The translations under genes and the position numbers were made by a program. Below are positions 47,253 to 57,506 of a stretch of DNA of 64,000 bases, piece after piece (the first letter of the stretch is position 1; the number at the start of each line of letters is the position of its first letter). Where the stretch lies: the NCBI RefSeq assembly GCF_001644575.1, contig NZ_CP015596.1, forward strand, positions 1,116,001 to 1,180,000, written 5' to 3'. The notes beneath the pieces were generated by a model. The model saw only the letters and a program-made list of their open reading frames with translations. It did not search any database and was not told the DNA's origin. This DNA comes from Mycobacterium adipatum (GTDB lineage Bacteria > Actinomycetota > Actinomycetes > Mycobacteriales > Mycobacteriaceae).

Positions 47253-47689
47253 CAACAGATTCCAACGGCGAGCACATCCAGCGTGGCGTCCCCGACATCG
47301 GATACCTCGACCCGGGCGTGTTCGACGATCTCGGCATCGTGCAGACCGCGGTGGTGCGTGACACCGTATACGTCTCGGGTATTGCCCCGCTGACTGGTGG
47401 TGCGCAAGGGATGGACATCGTGGGTGTGACGTTCGCCGAGCAACTCGCCTACACCCTCGAGGTGCTCGATCGGTCCCTGCAGTCCGTCGGTGCCGGCCGG
47501 TGCGATCTGGTCGCGTGGACGATCTACACCACCGATATGCAGGCACTGGCGGACAGCGCCGCGGCGCTCAAGCAATGGGTCGGCCCGCACCCGCCGACGA
47601 GCACCTGGGTGACGGTGGCGGGGCTGATCCATCCGGCGCAGCTGCTGGAGCTGACGGCCATCGCGGCGCACAGCACGGTTCACAGCTGA
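47249..47689 (+). CDS. RidA/YjgF-family enamine/imine deaminase
   Basis: A 146-residue RidA-like protein starting at GTG 47249 inside the permease stop. The fold is readable: DDLGIVQTAVVRDTVYVSGIAPLTG, FAEQLAYTLEVLDRSLQSVGAGRCDLVAWTIYTTDMQAL, WVGPHPPTSTWVTVAGLIHPAQLLELTAIAA. The canonical active-site arginine near residue 105 (R in the PAR-type motif) is not obvious; TSTWVTV stands nearby, placing it outside the archetypal RidA group. Such proteins remove reactive imines formed during amine oxidation, which fits the neighbouring oxygenase and permease. Confidence 0.85.
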   Translation: MTTDSNGEHIQRGVPDIGYLDPGVFDDLGIVQTAVVRDTVYVSGIAPLTGGAQGMDIVGVTFAEQLAYTLEVLDRSLQSVGAGRCDLVAWTIYTTDMQALADSAAALKQWVGPHPPTSTWVTVAGLIHPAQLLELTAIAAHSTVHS

Positions 47690-47741
47690 TTCATAAGCTC
47701 TAACCAGCCGGCACATTGGCACGCCTCTGCATCATGGCTGC

Positions 47742-48164
47742 ATGAGCGAAGAATCCGACAACTCCACCAGCGCCACGACACCCGTGGCCACCGCAACCCC
47801 GCCGGTCGCAAGCCCGCCAGCCGTGGTGGTGCCACCGGCCGAGCCGTCCCGGCACAGCCGGGTCAGTCAGGTCGCGGCGTGGGTGGGCATCGTCGCCGGG
47901 GTCACCTTCGTCGTCGCTGTCGTGTTCTTCTCCGGCTTCATCCTGGGGAAGGCCACCGACGGTGGCGGCCACCATCGCGGCGGTCCCGATCGGGAGATCG
48001 GCATGTTCCACCGGGGCGGACCCCCGATGGGACCGCCGCACATCTTCTTCCCGGGCGGGCCGACGGCCCAGGGTGGCCCCGGTTTAGGCCCCGGCGCGCA
48101 GGGCCCCCAACAGGGCCAGGGCCCGGGTCCCGGCAACATGCCGCCCGCTCCGACGCGTCCCTGA
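47742..48164 (+). CDS. Proline/glycine-rich single-span membrane protein (Rv3706c position)
   Basis: A 140-residue protein with three parts: an N-terminal S/T/P/A-rich stretch, one membrane segment (VAAWVGIVAGVTFVVAVVFFSGFILG, about residues 44-69), and a C-terminal Gly/Pro/His-rich tail (GGGHHRGGP, MFHRGGPPMGPPHIFFPGG). Low complexity prevents a functional call. It stands where M. tuberculosis carries small proline-rich genes between asd and egtA. Confidence 0.6.
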   Translation: MSEESDNSTSATTPVATATPPVASPPAVVVPPAEPSRHSRVSQVAAWVGIVAGVTFVVAVVFFSGFILGKATDGGGHHRGGPDREIGMFHRGGPPMGPPHIFFPGGPTAQGGPGLGPGAQGPQQGQGPGPGNMPPAPTRP

Positions 48165-48247
48165 GTCTAAGAGGACACTCGCAGGCGCGTTAGGAATCAT
48201 CAGTAACTCTTGGCACTCTGACCTCATTCGTGAGAGTGTCGCTAACC

Positions 48248-48778
48248 ATGACACGCCGACCGCTGCGCATTGCCGCACTTGTCGCCGCGCTCGTGGTAAT
48301 GGCGGGACTGGCGGGGTGCGGGGTGCGCACCGTTGATCCGGATGTCGCCGCGTCCACCGTGTTCGCCGTCGGTGACTGTGTGGAGATCGACTCCGGCATA
48401 GCTCCCTCGCCGGACCCGGCGCGTGCCACCGAGGTGTCCTGCACAGAGGATCCGAGCTACACCGTCGGTGCCACCACCAACGCCGCCGGGGACTGCCCGA
48501 CCAGCGAGTACCAGCACCTGCCGACTGCGTACGCCGAACCATCGACAGCCCGGTTGTGCCTGGTGCCCAACCTGGTCGCCAACCAGTGCTATCTGATGGA
48601 GATGCCGATCGGCCTGGTCGAGAAGGTGTCCTGCAACCCGCGTGACGACGGTGTACTGGTGCAGGTCACGCAGCGCCTCGACGTCCGGGACCAATCCGCC
48701 TGCCCGGCCGCCGCCGGGTCCTACGCCTGGCCCTATCCCGCTCCGGCCCGGACCTACTGCACCCGGACGCTCTTCTAG
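48248..48778 (+). CDS. Small cysteine-rich lipoprotein (Rv3705A position)
   Basis: A 176-residue exported lipoprotein starting at ATG 48248, six codons after an alternative in-frame GTG. The signal peptide TRRPLRIAALVAALVVMAGLAGC ends in the lipobox LAGC. The mature part has seven further cysteines (GDCVEI, VSCTED, GDCPTS, RLCLVP, NQCYLM, VSCNPR, SACPAA) plus one near the end (TYCTRTLF), giving several possible disulfides. The repeated VGDCVE / VSCTED pattern is seen in other mycobacterial septum or envelope lipoproteins. Function unknown. Confidence 0.7.
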   Translation: MTRRPLRIAALVAALVVMAGLAGCGVRTVDPDVAASTVFAVGDCVEIDSGIAPSPDPARATEVSCTEDPSYTVGATTNAAGDCPTSEYQHLPTAYAEPSTARLCLVPNLVANQCYLMEMPIGLVEKVSCNPRDDGVLVQVTQRLDVRDQSACPAAAGSYAWPYPAPARTYCTRTLF

Positions 48779-48814
48779 GTCTGGCGAGTCCGCCGCGTTT
48801 GGCATGATCGAACC

Positions 48815-49468
48815 ATGCGGCTGATTGCACTGGCTGCCGGGGTGGGTGTGGCTCTGGCCTCGGCTGGATCACTACAAGCCGCGCCGGCCGTGGCCCGACC
48901 GTCGGATCCCGGCGTCGTCAACTACGCGGTGCTGCCAAAGGGGTCGGTCAGCAATATCGTCGGGGCCTCGCTGACCTGGGAGGCCGAGTTCGCCAACCCG
49001 GTCCAGACGTTCTACGTCGACAACCCGGTCTGCAACAACTGGGCCGATATCGGACTGCCCGACGTGTACGCCGATACCGACCTGGCGTCGTTCAACGGAG
49101 CGGTCGCGCAGACCTCCGCCACCGACTCCACCCGCCTGGTCAAACAGGCCGTCGGTGTCTTCGCCACCAACGAGGCGGCCACCCGCGCCTACCACCGGGT
49201 CACCGACCGCACCGCCGGCTGCGCCGGGCAGACCACCACGATGCATCTGGAAAATCTCGCCAACCAGGTGTGGACCTTCTCCGGTGGCGCGGCCGCCCCG
49301 AACGATGCGGTGTGGGTGAAACAGGAGGGCGGCACCGACCGGCGGTGTTTCACCCAGACCCGGTTGCGGGAAAACGTTCTGCTGCAGGCGAAAGTCTGTC
49401 AACCCGGCAACGGTGGCCCCGCGGTCAACGTGCTGGCCGGGGCCATGCAGAACACGCTCGGGCAATGA
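48815..49468 (+). CDS. Secreted PknH-like sensor-domain protein (Rv3705c position)
   Basis: A 217-residue exported protein with a signal peptide ending near residue 27 (SLQAAPAVARP). The mature domain resembles the extracellular domain of the kinase PknH: FYVDNPVCNNWADI, AVGVFATNEAATRAYHRVTDRTAGCAGQTT, WTFSGGAAAPNDAVWVKQEGGTDRRCFTQTRLRENVLLQAKVCQPG, with four cysteines in the family spacing that would make two disulfides. There is no kinase domain. Ligand unknown. It lies 93 bases before egtA on the same strand, as Rv3705c does. Confidence 0.78.
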   Translation: MRLIALAAGVGVALASAGSLQAAPAVARPSDPGVVNYAVLPKGSVSNIVGASLTWEAEFANPVQTFYVDNPVCNNWADIGLPDVYADTDLASFNGAVAQTSATDSTRLVKQAVGVFATNEAATRAYHRVTDRTAGCAGQTTTMHLENLANQVWTFSGGAAAPNDAVWVKQEGGTDRRCFTQTRLRENVLLQAKVCQPGNGGPAVNVLAGAMQNTLGQ

Positions 49469-49561
49469 CGGCGCACAATCCCTCGGGAATATGTCGGACC
49501 CGTCTGGAAGATTGAATAGCAGGAGTTCGTAGCGTCCAGATCCGGGGGAGGAGTGGCTCGC

Positions 49562-50812
49562 ATGACGACCGCTGCCGCGCGGGATGTGGAGTGCGCGTCC
49601 GAACGGGTGGCTGCCGCCCTCGCGCAGACCTGTCTGCACGACGGACCGGTAGGCCTGGTCGGTCTGGAGATCGAGGCGCATTGTTTCGACATCGCCGACC
49701 CGCTGCGCCGCCCCGGCTGGGACGAACTCAGCGATGTCATCGCCACGGTGCCCGCGCTGCCCGGCGGCAGCGCCATCACCGTCGAACCCGGCGGAGCCGT
49801 CGAACTGTCCGGACCGCCGGCCCACGGAGTCGCGGACGCGATCGTCGGCATCACCGCCGACCGAACGGTGCTCAAACAGCACTTCGCCGCGCACGGACTG
49901 GCCCTGGTCCTCCTGGGTGCCGATCCGCTGCGGCCGGCGCAGCGCGTCAATCCCGGGGCGCGCTACCAGGCGATGGAGAGCTTCTTCGCCGCGACGGGTT
50001 CCGCCGAAGCCGGCGCGGCGATGATGACGTCGACGGCATCGGTCCAGATCAACATCGAGGCCGGCCCGCGTGCGGGCTGGGCGGACCGGGTCCGGTTGGC
50101 GCACGCGCTCGGCCCGACCATGATCGCGCTATCGGCCAACTCGCCGCTGTTGAGCGGGCATTTCACCGGTTGGCGCAGCTCCCGGCAGCGTGTCTGGGGG
50201 CAGCTCGACTCGGCCCGGTGCGGTCCGATTCTGTGCGACAACGGTGACGACCCGGCCGCCGACTGGGCGCACTATGCACTGCGCGCCCCGGTGATGCTGG
50301 TCCGCACACCCGAGGCGGTGCCGATGACCGAGTTCGTCTCATTCGCCGACTGGGCGGACGGGCGGGTTTCCCTGGACAACCGGACGCCCGGCGAAGCCGA
50401 CCTCGAATACCACCTGACCACACTGTTCCCGCCGGTGCGGCCCCGCCGATGGCTGGAGATCCGTTACCTGGACAGCATGCCCGATCACCGCTGGCCGGCG
50501 GTGGTCTTCACCCTGGCGACACTGCTGGACAATCCGGCGGCGGCGCAGATCGCCGCCGACGCCACCGCTGCGGTGGGTGGTGAATGGGATCTCGCGGCCC
50601 GGGCGGGGCTGGCCGATCCGCGCCTGCGGGCCGCCGCGGTGACCTGCGTGACCGCGGCCGCCGAGCACGCCCCGGCCGAACTGACCGATGCGATGGCCGG
50701 GCTGCTCGCCGATGTCGAGGCCGGCCGATGCCCGGGAGACGACTTCTCCGATCGTGTTGTGGAACATGGGATACCGACCGCGCTGACCCAACTTGCGAGG
50801 AGCCAGGCGTGA
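49562..50812 (+). CDS. egtA: Glutamate-cysteine ligase EgtA
   Basis: Makes gamma-glutamylcysteine, the sulfur donor for ergothioneine. It is 416 residues of the GCS2 family from ATG 49562, which sits eight bases after GGAGGAG (an in-frame GTG three codons earlier is possible). Landmarks: [61 protein letters not shown] and [25 protein letters not shown]. It is the first gene of the egt operon and overlaps egtB by four bases (GTGA). Confidence 0.93.
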   Translation: MTTAAARDVECASERVAAALAQTCLHDGPVGLVGLEIEAHCFDIADPLRRPGWDELSDVIATVPALPGGSAITVEPGGAVELSGPPAHGVADAIVGITADRTVLKQHFAAHGLALVLLGADPLRPAQRVNPGARYQAMESFFAATGSAEAGAAMMTSTASVQINIEAGPRAGWADRVRLAHALGPTMIALSANSPLLSGHFTGWRSSRQRVWGQLDSARCGPILCDNGDDPAADWAHYALRAPVMLVRTPEAVPMTEFVSFADWADGRVSLDNRTPGEADLEYHLTTLFPPVRPRRWLEIRYLDSMPDHRWPAVVFTLATLLDNPAAAQIAADATAAVGGEWDLAARAGLADPRLRAAAVTCVTAAAEHAPAELTDAMAGLLADVEAGRCPGDDFSDRVVEHGIPTALTQLARSQA

Positions 50813-52098
50813 CTTCACCGCAGGTGCTGGCCACCGAACTGACGCGTGCTCGGGAGCGCACACTGTCCCTCGTCGACTTCGACGATGCCGAATTGCATCG
50901 GCAGTATGACCCGCTGATGAGCCCACTGGTGTGGGACCTCGCCCACATCGGTCAACAGGAGGAATTCTGGCTGCTGCGCGACGGTGACCCCCACATCCCG
51001 GGCCTGCTCGCACCCGAGATCGACTCGCTCTACGACGCGTTCGTGCACAGCCGTGCCAGCCGCGTCGACCTCCCGTTGCTCCCACCCGCCGATGCCCGCA
51101 GTTACTGCCGCACCGTCCGTGACCGCGTGCTCGACGTGCTGGCACGCGCTGAGGGCGCGGAGGCGTTGTTCCGCTTCGGTTTGGTGATCTCGCATGAGCA
51201 CCAGCACGACGAGACGATGCTGCAGGCGCTCAATCTGCGCGGCGGTCCTGCGCTGCTGAGTCCGGGCGCGGTGCTGCCGGACGGTCGCGGCGGTGTGGCG
51301 GGGACCTCGGTGCTGGTGCCCGCCGGGCCTTTCACGTTGGGCGTCGACGCCGCCGAGGAGCCGTACTCGCTGGACAACGAACGCCCGGGCCACACCGTCG
51401 AGGTGGACGCGTTCCGGATCGGGCGGGTGCCGGTCACCAATGCGCAATGGCGCGACTTCATCGACGACGGCGGATACCGGACACCGCACTGGTGGTCCGA
51501 ACGCGGGTGGGCGCACCGGGAACAGTTCGGCTTGACCGCACCCGCATTCTGGAACGCCGACGGTAGCCGCACCCGCTTCGGCCACCGGGAGAGCATCCCG
51601 GGCGACGAACCCGTGCAACACATCACCTACTTCGAGGCGGAGGCGTTCGCGACCTGGTCGGGGGCGCGGCTGCCGACCGAGGTGGAGTGGGAGAAGGCGT
51701 GCGCATGGGACCCGGTGGCGGGCGCCCGGCGCCGGTTCCCTTGGGGGGATGCCGAACCCACGCCCGCGCTGGCCAACCTGGGCGGCGACGCGTTGCGCCC
51801 GGCGCCGGTGGGCGCCTACCCGGCCGGCGCGTCGGCCTACGGCGCCGAACAGATGCTCGGTGATGTGTGGGAGTGGACGACGTCGGCGCTGCGCCCGTGG
51901 CCGGGATTCACGCCGATGATCTACGACCGGTATTCGGTTCCGTTCTTCGCCGAATCCGGCTCGAGCGACGACTACCGGGTGCTGCGCGGTGGGTCGTGGG
52001 CGGTGGCGGCCGGAATCCTGCGTCCGAGCTTCCGTAATTGGGACCATCCGATCCGGCGGCAGATCTTCTCCGGTGTCCGCCTGGCGTGGGACGCCTGA
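50809..52098 (+). CDS. egtB: Ergothioneine sulfoxide synthase EgtB
   Basis: Non-haem iron enzyme joining gamma-glutamylcysteine (or cysteine) to hercynine with O2 to form the sulfoxide. It has 429 residues. The N-terminal DinB-like domain carries the three-histidine iron site: [15 protein letters not shown] near residue 45 and [11 protein letters not shown] near residue 130. The C-terminal FGE/sulfatase-modifying domain shows [52 protein letters not shown] and [12 protein letters not shown]. It starts at GTG 50809 within the egtA stop and its stop overlaps egtC by one base. Confidence 0.96.
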   Translation: MTSPQVLATELTRARERTLSLVDFDDAELHRQYDPLMSPLVWDLAHIGQQEEFWLLRDGDPHIPGLLAPEIDSLYDAFVHSRASRVDLPLLPPADARSYCRTVRDRVLDVLARAEGAEALFRFGLVISHEHQHDETMLQALNLRGGPALLSPGAVLPDGRGGVAGTSVLVPAGPFTLGVDAAEEPYSLDNERPGHTVEVDAFRIGRVPVTNAQWRDFIDDGGYRTPHWWSERGWAHREQFGLTAPAFWNADGSRTRFGHRESIPGDEPVQHITYFEAEAFATWSGARLPTEVEWEKACAWDPVAGARRRFPWGDAEPTPALANLGGDALRPAPVGAYPAGASAYGAEQMLGDVWEWTTSALRPWPGFTPMIYDRYSVPFFAESGSSDDYRVLRGGSWAVAAGILRPSFRNWDHPIRRQIFSGVRLAWDA

Positions 52099-52784
52099 TG
52101 TGTCGTCACCTGGGCTGGTTGGGCGCGTCCGTGTCGGCGTCGTCGCTGGTTTTGGATCCGCCGAGTGGCCTTTTGGTGCAGTCATATTCGCCGCGCAGGC
52201 AGAAGCACGGCACCATCAACGCCGACGGTTGGGGTGTCGGGTTCTTCGACCGGGGCGTTCGGCGCTGGCGCAGCGACAAACCACTGTGGGGTGACACCTC
52301 GTTCGCATCGGTGGCGCCCACGCTGCACAGCGGCTGCTTCGTCGCCGCGGTGCGATCCGCGACGGTCGGCATGCCCATCGAGCCCTCGGCCTCGGCACCG
52401 TTCAGCGACGGTACCTGGCTGCTGTCGCACAACGGCGTCGTCGACCGTGCCGTGCTGCCGGCCGCCGCGGCAGCCGAATCCACCGTCGACAGCGCGGTGC
52501 TGGCGGCGCACATCTTCGAGCGCGGGCTGCACGCTCTGGGAGACACCGTCGCACGGGTCGGCGCCCGCGATCCCGGTGCCCGGCTGAACATCCTGGCCGC
52601 CGATGGTGCCACCCTGCTCGCCACCACCTGGGGCGACACCCTGTTCGCGTTGCAGCGCGATGACGGCATCGTGCTGGCCAGCGAGCCCTACGACGATGAC
52701 CCGTCCTGGCGTGACATCCCCGACCGCCACCTCGTCGAGGTGTCGGGCGCACGGCTCACGCTCACTCCACTGGAAGGATCGTAA
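52098..52784 (+). CDS. egtC: Gamma-glutamyl-hercynylcysteine sulfoxide hydrolase EgtC
   Basis: Class II amidotransferase-fold (Ntn) hydrolase that removes the gamma-glutamyl group from the EgtB product. It begins [11 protein letters not shown], so Cys2 becomes the N-terminal nucleophile. [46 protein letters not shown] and the C-terminal [15 protein letters not shown] follow the family. It has 228 residues, the usual size. It overlaps both neighbours by one base (TGATG at the front, TAATG at the egtD start). Confidence 0.95.
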   Translation: MCRHLGWLGASVSASSLVLDPPSGLLVQSYSPRRQKHGTINADGWGVGFFDRGVRRWRSDKPLWGDTSFASVAPTLHSGCFVAAVRSATVGMPIEPSASAPFSDGTWLLSHNGVVDRAVLPAAAAAESTVDSAVLAAHIFERGLHALGDTVARVGARDPGARLNILAADGATLLATTWGDTLFALQRDDGIVLASEPYDDDPSWRDIPDRHLVEVSGARLTLTPLEGS

Positions 52785-53734
52785 TGACCACCGGCACGGC
52801 ATCGGATCTGTCCACGGCACTGCGCCGTGACGTCCTGCACGGACTACGGCAATCACCGAAAACGCTGCCACCCAAATGGTTTTACGACGCGACCGGCAGC
52901 GACCTCTTCGACCGGATCACCCGGCTTCCGGAGTACTACCCGACCCGCACGGAGGCCTCGATCCTGCGGGACAGGGCGACCGATATCGTGGCCGCGTCGG
53001 GCGCGGACACCCTCGTGGAACTGGGCAGCGGCACCTCCGAGAAGACGCGCCTGCTACTCGATGCCATGCGCGATTGCGGCACGTTGAAGCGATTCATCCC
53101 GTTCGACGTCGACCCGAGCGTGTTGGCCGACGCCGCGGCGGCGCTGCACACCGAATATCCCGATATCGAGATCGAGGTGGTCTGCGGAGATTTCGAACAC
53201 GACCTGGGCGCCGTCCCGAAGACCGGCCGGCGGATGGTGGTGTTCCTCGGATCCACCATCGGCAACCTGACCCCGGGTCCGCGCGCGGAATTTCTTGCCG
53301 CACTCGCCGCTACGATGCAGACCGGTGATTCCTTGCTGCTGGGTACCGACCTGGTCAAGGATGTCGGCCGGTTGGTGCGCGCCTATGACGACAGCGCCGG
53401 GGTCACCGCCGCGTTCAACCGTAACGTGCTGGCCGTGATGAACCGCGAACTCGGTGCCGATTTCGACCTGCAATCCTTCGACCATGTGGCGCAGTGGAAT
53501 CCGGACGAAGAACGTATCGAGATGTGGCTGCGATCGAACACCGACCAGCAGGTCCGGATCGCGCAGCTGGATCTCACCGTCGACTTCGCCGCCGGCGAGC
53601 AGATGCTGACCGAGGTGTCCTGCAAGTTCCGCCCCGAAGGGGTGGCTGCCGAACTGGCCGCCGCCGGGTTACGCCGTACCCACTGGTGGTCGGACGGTGC
53701 AGGCGATTTCGGTCTCTCGCTGGCAGTGAAGTGA
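52784..53734 (+). CDS. egtD: Histidine N-alpha-methyltransferase EgtD
   Basis: Trimethylates the alpha-amino group of histidine with SAM to give hercynine, the first ergothioneine intermediate. It has 316 residues of the Methyltransf_33 family: [34 protein letters not shown] at the start, the SAM motif [80 protein letters not shown], and EEVSCKF-like [13 protein letters not shown]. Residues of the histidine pocket (Tyr-Tyr, Asn in FNRN) are present. It is coupled to egtE by a four-base overlap. Confidence 0.97.
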   Translation: MTTGTASDLSTALRRDVLHGLRQSPKTLPPKWFYDATGSDLFDRITRLPEYYPTRTEASILRDRATDIVAASGADTLVELGSGTSEKTRLLLDAMRDCGTLKRFIPFDVDPSVLADAAAALHTEYPDIEIEVVCGDFEHDLGAVPKTGRRMVVFLGSTIGNLTPGPRAEFLAALAATMQTGDSLLLGTDLVKDVGRLVRAYDDSAGVTAAFNRNVLAVMNRELGADFDLQSFDHVAQWNPDEERIEMWLRSNTDQQVRIAQLDLTVDFAAGEQMLTEVSCKFRPEGVAAELAAAGLRRTHWWSDGAGDFGLSLAVK

Positions 53735-54810
53735 CCCTCGCGCAGACGTGGCGTTCGGGCCGGGTGCCGGTGGCAGGCATTCACCTGGACAGTGCGGCCT
53801 GTTCACGGCAGAGCAACGCGGTGATCGAGGCGGCCGCCCGCCATGCCCGCCACGAGGCCGAGGTGGGCGGTTACGTGGCGGCGGAGGCTGCCACGCCGGC
53901 GCTCGATGCCGGGCGGGCCGCCGTGCGGGCGCTGGCCGGCATGCCCGATGCCGAGGTCATCTTCACCACCGGCTCCAACCACGCGCTGGATCTGCTGCTG
54001 AGCAGCTGGACGGGGCCGCGCACCGTGGCGTGCCCGCCCGGCGAGTACGGTCCGAACCTGGCCATCATGGCCGCCAACGGTTTTGACGTGCGCTGGTTAC
54101 CCGTCGACGCGGCGGGCCGACTGCTCGTCGACGAGGCCGCCGCAGTGCTGGAGGCCGATCCGCCGGCGCTGGTGCATCTGACCGTGCTGGGCAGCCACCG
54201 CGGGGTGTCGCAGCCGCTGGCCGAGGCGGTGTCGATGTGCCGGTCGCTCGGACTCCTGCTGGTGCTCGACGCGGCCCAAGCGCTCGGGCATCTGGACTGC
54301 GCGGTCGGCGCCGATGTGCTCTATTCGTCCTCGCGCAAATGGGTGGCCGGCCCGCGCGGTGTCGGCACGCTGGCGGTACGCCCCGAGTTGTACGACCGGC
54401 TCACGCCGCGGTGGGCGCCGCTGGAAATGCACGAGGCGAACATCGCTGCACGCCTGGGCTTTTCGTTGGCGTTGGGCGAGCACCTGGCGGCCGGACCGGA
54501 CCGGGTGCGGGCCAGGCTGGCCGAGGTCGGCCGCGTGACCCGCACGATGCTGGCCGGTGTGTCCGGCTGGGAGGTGGTCGAGCCGGTCGACGAGCCGACC
54601 GCCATCACCACGCTGCGGCCGACCGGCGGCGCCGTGCCGGCATCGGTGCGCGCCACGCTGATCGCCGAGCATCGGATCGTCACCACGGCCTGTGAGGTGG
54701 TGCGGGCGCCCCATGAGCTGGCGGCCGCGGTGCTGCGGGTGTCGCCGCATGTGGACGTCGAGACCGCGGATCTGGAGCTTTTCGTCGAGGCGCTCGCCGC
54801 GGTCACCTGA
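53731..54810 (+). CDS. egtE: Hercynylcysteine sulfoxide lyase EgtE
   Basis: PLP lyase that releases ergothioneine from hercynylcysteine sulfoxide. It has 359 residues of the class V aminotransferase fold, from GTG 53731. [63 protein letters not shown] (PLP aspartate) and [21 protein letters not shown] (Schiff-base lysine near residue 205) are clear. It is the last gene of the operon; its 3' end overlaps xylB on the other strand by eight bases. Confidence 0.93.
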   Translation: MTLAQTWRSGRVPVAGIHLDSAACSRQSNAVIEAAARHARHEAEVGGYVAAEAATPALDAGRAAVRALAGMPDAEVIFTTGSNHALDLLLSSWTGPRTVACPPGEYGPNLAIMAANGFDVRWLPVDAAGRLLVDEAAAVLEADPPALVHLTVLGSHRGVSQPLAEAVSMCRSLGLLLVLDAAQALGHLDCAVGADVLYSSSRKWVAGPRGVGTLAVRPELYDRLTPRWAPLEMHEANIAARLGFSLALGEHLAAGPDRVRARLAEVGRVTRTMLAGVSGWEVVEPVDEPTAITTLRPTGGAVPASVRATLIAEHRIVTTACEVVRAPHELAAAVLRVSPHVDVETADLELFVEALAAVT

Positions 54811-56197
54811 AGGTCAGTGGTTGTGCCGTCCGATACCGCGCCAGCACCTCCGGTGTCGCCTCGGCGACATAGCGGGCGGATTCCCCGACCGTCCATGGCG
54901 GTGGCGCCGCCTGACCGGACAGGGCCCACGCCGCCTGGCGGGCCGCTCCCAGCGCGACGTATTCCGCCGGTGCCGGCACGTGCACCGCGGTGTTGAAGAC
55001 GGCGGGCGCGATACGGCGGACGGCCTCCGATCGAGCACCACCACCCACCATGACGATGCGTTGCACATCGACGCCGTGCTCGGTGATCTTGTCGATGCAG
55101 TAGGCGATGGCGCTGAGCAGGCCTTCCACGGCTGCCCGGGCGATGTTCGCGGAGTTCAGGTTCTGGGTCGTCATCCCGTGCAACGCACCGGCCGCCCCGG
55201 GCAGGTTCGGCGACCGTTCCCTGTCGAAGTACGGAACCAGTACCAGGCCTGCGGCCCCCGCGGACGCTGACAACGCCAGCCGATCGAACTCGTCGAAGTC
55301 CACCCCCAGCATCCTCGCGACCGAGGCCAGCACCGGTGCCCCGTTGAGCGTGCACACCAGCGGAAGATGACGTCCGGTCGCATCGGCGAAACCCGCCACG
55401 ATGCCTTCCGGGTCGTGCGGGGCCGCGGCTCCGACAGCGCTCACCACTCCCGAGGTTCCCAACGACACGACACAGTCACCGGGTTCGGCGCCCAGCCCCA
55501 GCGCGGCGGCGGCGTTGTCACCGGCGCCGGCCCCCAGCAGAGTTCCCTGCGGTGTCTCGCCCGCGGGGTCGCGGGGTCCGAGCACCTTCGGAACGCTGGG
55601 CCGCCGGCCTCTACAGGCAAGCTCGAGCAGATCGGTCTGATAGCTGTCGCTGTCGGCCGAGAAGTAGCCGGTGCCGCTCGCATCGCTGCGGTCGGTACGC
55701 AGGTCGGCGATCGCGGAGCAGCCGCCGAGGCGCCAGGTCAGCCAGTCGTGGGGTAGACAGACCGCCGCGGTCGCGTCGGCATGGCCCGGTTCGTGGTCGG
55801 CCAGCCACCGCAGTTTGGTGGCGGTGATCGACGCGACGGGGACCACGCCGACGCGATCGGCCCATACTTCGCGACCGCCGAGGTCGTCGATCAGTTGTTC
55901 GGCGGCCTTCGCGGAGCGAGTATCGTTCCAGAGCAGCGCATTTCGGACCACCCGTCCGGCGGAGTCCAGGCACACCATGCCGTGCTGTTGGCCCCCCACC
56001 GCGATCGCCGACACATCGTCGACTCCGCCGGCCAGGGCGAGCGTGCGCTGCAGCGCGTCCCACCACAGCTGCGGGTCGACCTCGGTACCGGCCGGGTGCG
56101 GCGATGCCGCCGAGCGCACGACATGGCCGGTTTCGGCGTCGCAGATCACGACCTTGCAGGACTGCGTGGACGAGTCGATGCCCGCAACGAGTGTCAC
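54803..56197 (-). CDS. xylB: Xylulokinase
   Basis: FGGY-family kinase phosphorylating D-xylulose. It has 464 residues from GTG 56197. The first phosphate motif is [31 protein letters not shown] carries the xylulose-binding histidine region; [39 protein letters not shown] (catalytic Asp in GDN) and [22 protein letters not shown] (adenosine motif) follow. It starts two bases after the ROK regulator stop, forming a two-gene minus-strand operon, with xylA and xylFGH on the other side of the regulator promoter. Confidence 0.92.
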   Translation of the reverse strand: MTLVAGIDSSTQSCKVVICDAETGHVVRSAASPHPAGTEVDPQLWWDALQRTLALAGGVDDVSAIAVGGQQHGMVCLDSAGRVVRNALLWNDTRSAKAAEQLIDDLGGREVWADRVGVVPVASITATKLRWLADHEPGHADATAAVCLPHDWLTWRLGGCSAIADLRTDRSDASGTGYFSADSDSYQTDLLELACRGRRPSVPKVLGPRDPAGETPQGTLLGAGAGDNAAAALGLGAEPGDCVVSLGTSGVVSAVGAAAPHDPEGIVAGFADATGRHLPLVCTLNGAPVLASVARMLGVDFDEFDRLALSASAGAAGLVLVPYFDRERSPNLPGAAGALHGMTTQNLNSANIARAAVEGLLSAIAYCIDKITEHGVDVQRIVMVGGGARSEAVRRIAPAVFNTAVHVPAPAEYVALGAARQAAWALSGQAAPPPWTVGESARYVAEATPEVLARYRTAQPLTFR

Positions 56198-56199
56198 GC

Positions 56200-57387
56200 T
56201 CAGAACCTCCCGGGATCGGTCAGCACGGGTGCGAGGGCCAACTCGGCCGCCCCGATCACCAACGTATCGGCGCCGAGGGTTGCCGGAACCACGCGCACCA
56301 GTTCGCGCGGCGCCCGCATGCTTCGGCGCGCCAATTCGGTACGCAGCGCCGCCGCGGCGCAGGCGGGAAAGACCCGCAGGAATCCGCCGAGCACGATCAG
56401 CCGAGGATTCAACATGTTGACGGCATTGCCGAGGGTGATGGCCAGCGCGCGTGCCTGGCGGTCGAGCACATCGGTCTCCGCGGAGTTGGGGCAGGCCTCG
56501 GCGTCGCCGGATGCGCTGTCGAGCTCGGCGAGCAGTCGTGCCAACGGTGGCTGGGTCACCTCGGTCTCCAGGCAGCCGACGCTGCCGCAGTGGCATTTCT
56601 CGCGGCCTCCGACGTAGGTGTGGCCCAGTTCGCCCGCGTACCCCGCGACGCCCTCGAGGAGCCGGCCGGCAACGATGACGCCGGCGCCGATGCCGCTCGG
56701 TCCGCCGTTGACGTAGATCAGGTGGTCGGCATCGACATGGTTGCCGAACCGGTGTTCGGCAATGGCCCCGACATTGGCGTCGTTGGCCGCGTACACCGGC
56801 AAATCTGTTGCTGTGCTGAGCATCTGGCCGATCTCGACGTCATGCCAGTCGAGGTTGGGTGCCAGCTGCACGGCTGAGTCGCGGCCGTGTACGAGCCCGG
56901 GCACCGCCACGCCGATCGCCGTCAGTAGCTGACCGTCGGCCAGGCCGGCGCGGATCCGCCCCACCGCCTCGCCGGTGATGGCGACCGTCTCCGCCGCGGT
57001 CGGCACGCGTTCGGTCGGGTAACGCACCACGTCGAGTACCGTGCCCCCCATCGCCACCACTCCTACGGTGACGGCGTCGACCTCCGGGCTGACCGTCACC
57101 GCGAGCGCCCGATTGCCGGGGCGCACAATGGGACTGGGCCGCCCGACCTGTGATACCGAGGGTGCCGGTGTCTCCTCGACGAGGCCCCGTGTCACCAGTT
57201 CCTCGACCAGATCTTTGGTGGTCGAGCGGGACAGTCCGGTGTGGCGGGTCAAGTCGGCGCGGCTGAGCGCCCGGTGGCGGTGCACCAGGGTGAGAACGCC
57301 GGACAGATTGCGTCGCCGAACGTCGTCGCTGCTCGTTCCCACCCGGACGGCTCGTCGGGCCTGCGATCCGTTCACCGCCACATTCAT
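56200..57387 (-). CDS. ROK-family repressor (XylR-like)
   Basis: A 395-residue regulator: an N-terminal winged helix ([46 protein letters not shown]) followed by a ROK sugar-kinase-like domain with [72 protein letters not shown] and the zinc signature [13 protein letters not shown]. The ATG 57387 follows GTGAGGGG. It probably binds xylose and represses the two xyl promoters that share a 23-bp operator. It is divergent from xylA across 119 bases and cotranscribed with xylB. Confidence 0.9.
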   Translation of the reverse strand: MNVAVNGSQARRAVRVGTSSDDVRRRNLSGVLTLVHRHRALSRADLTRHTGLSRSTTKDLVEELVTRGLVEETPAPSVSQVGRPSPIVRPGNRALAVTVSPEVDAVTVGVVAMGGTVLDVVRYPTERVPTAAETVAITGEAVGRIRAGLADGQLLTAIGVAVPGLVHGRDSAVQLAPNLDWHDVEIGQMLSTATDLPVYAANDANVGAIAEHRFGNHVDADHLIYVNGGPSGIGAGVIVAGRLLEGVAGYAGELGHTYVGGREKCHCGSVGCLETEVTQPPLARLLAELDSASGDAEACPNSAETDVLDRQARALAITLGNAVNMLNPRLIVLGGFLRVFPACAAAALRTELARRSMRAPRELVRVVPATLGADTLVIGAAELALAPVLTDPGRF

Positions 57388-57403
57388 CCCCTCACTTTCC
57401 GCC

Positions 57404-57449
57404 TTGACAGTGTCACAGGCCACATCTTATGTTCGCACAGAGAACAAAT
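57404..57449 (+). promoter_or_regulatory. xylA promoter with xyl operator (copy 1)
   Basis: TTGACA (57404-57409) and TATGTT (57428-57433) are 18 bases apart. The operator 57427-57449 reads TTATGT-N3-CACAGA-N-AACAAAT and contains the dyad TGTTC-N7-GAACA (57430-57446). It covers the -10, so a bound repressor would block RNA polymerase. The same 23-bp pattern recurs before xylF. Confidence 0.75.
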
Positions 57450-57506
57450 GCGGGTATCCCCGCATGCACCGCACCGACAGGTGCCATGATCCCCGAGGAG
57501 GACCGC

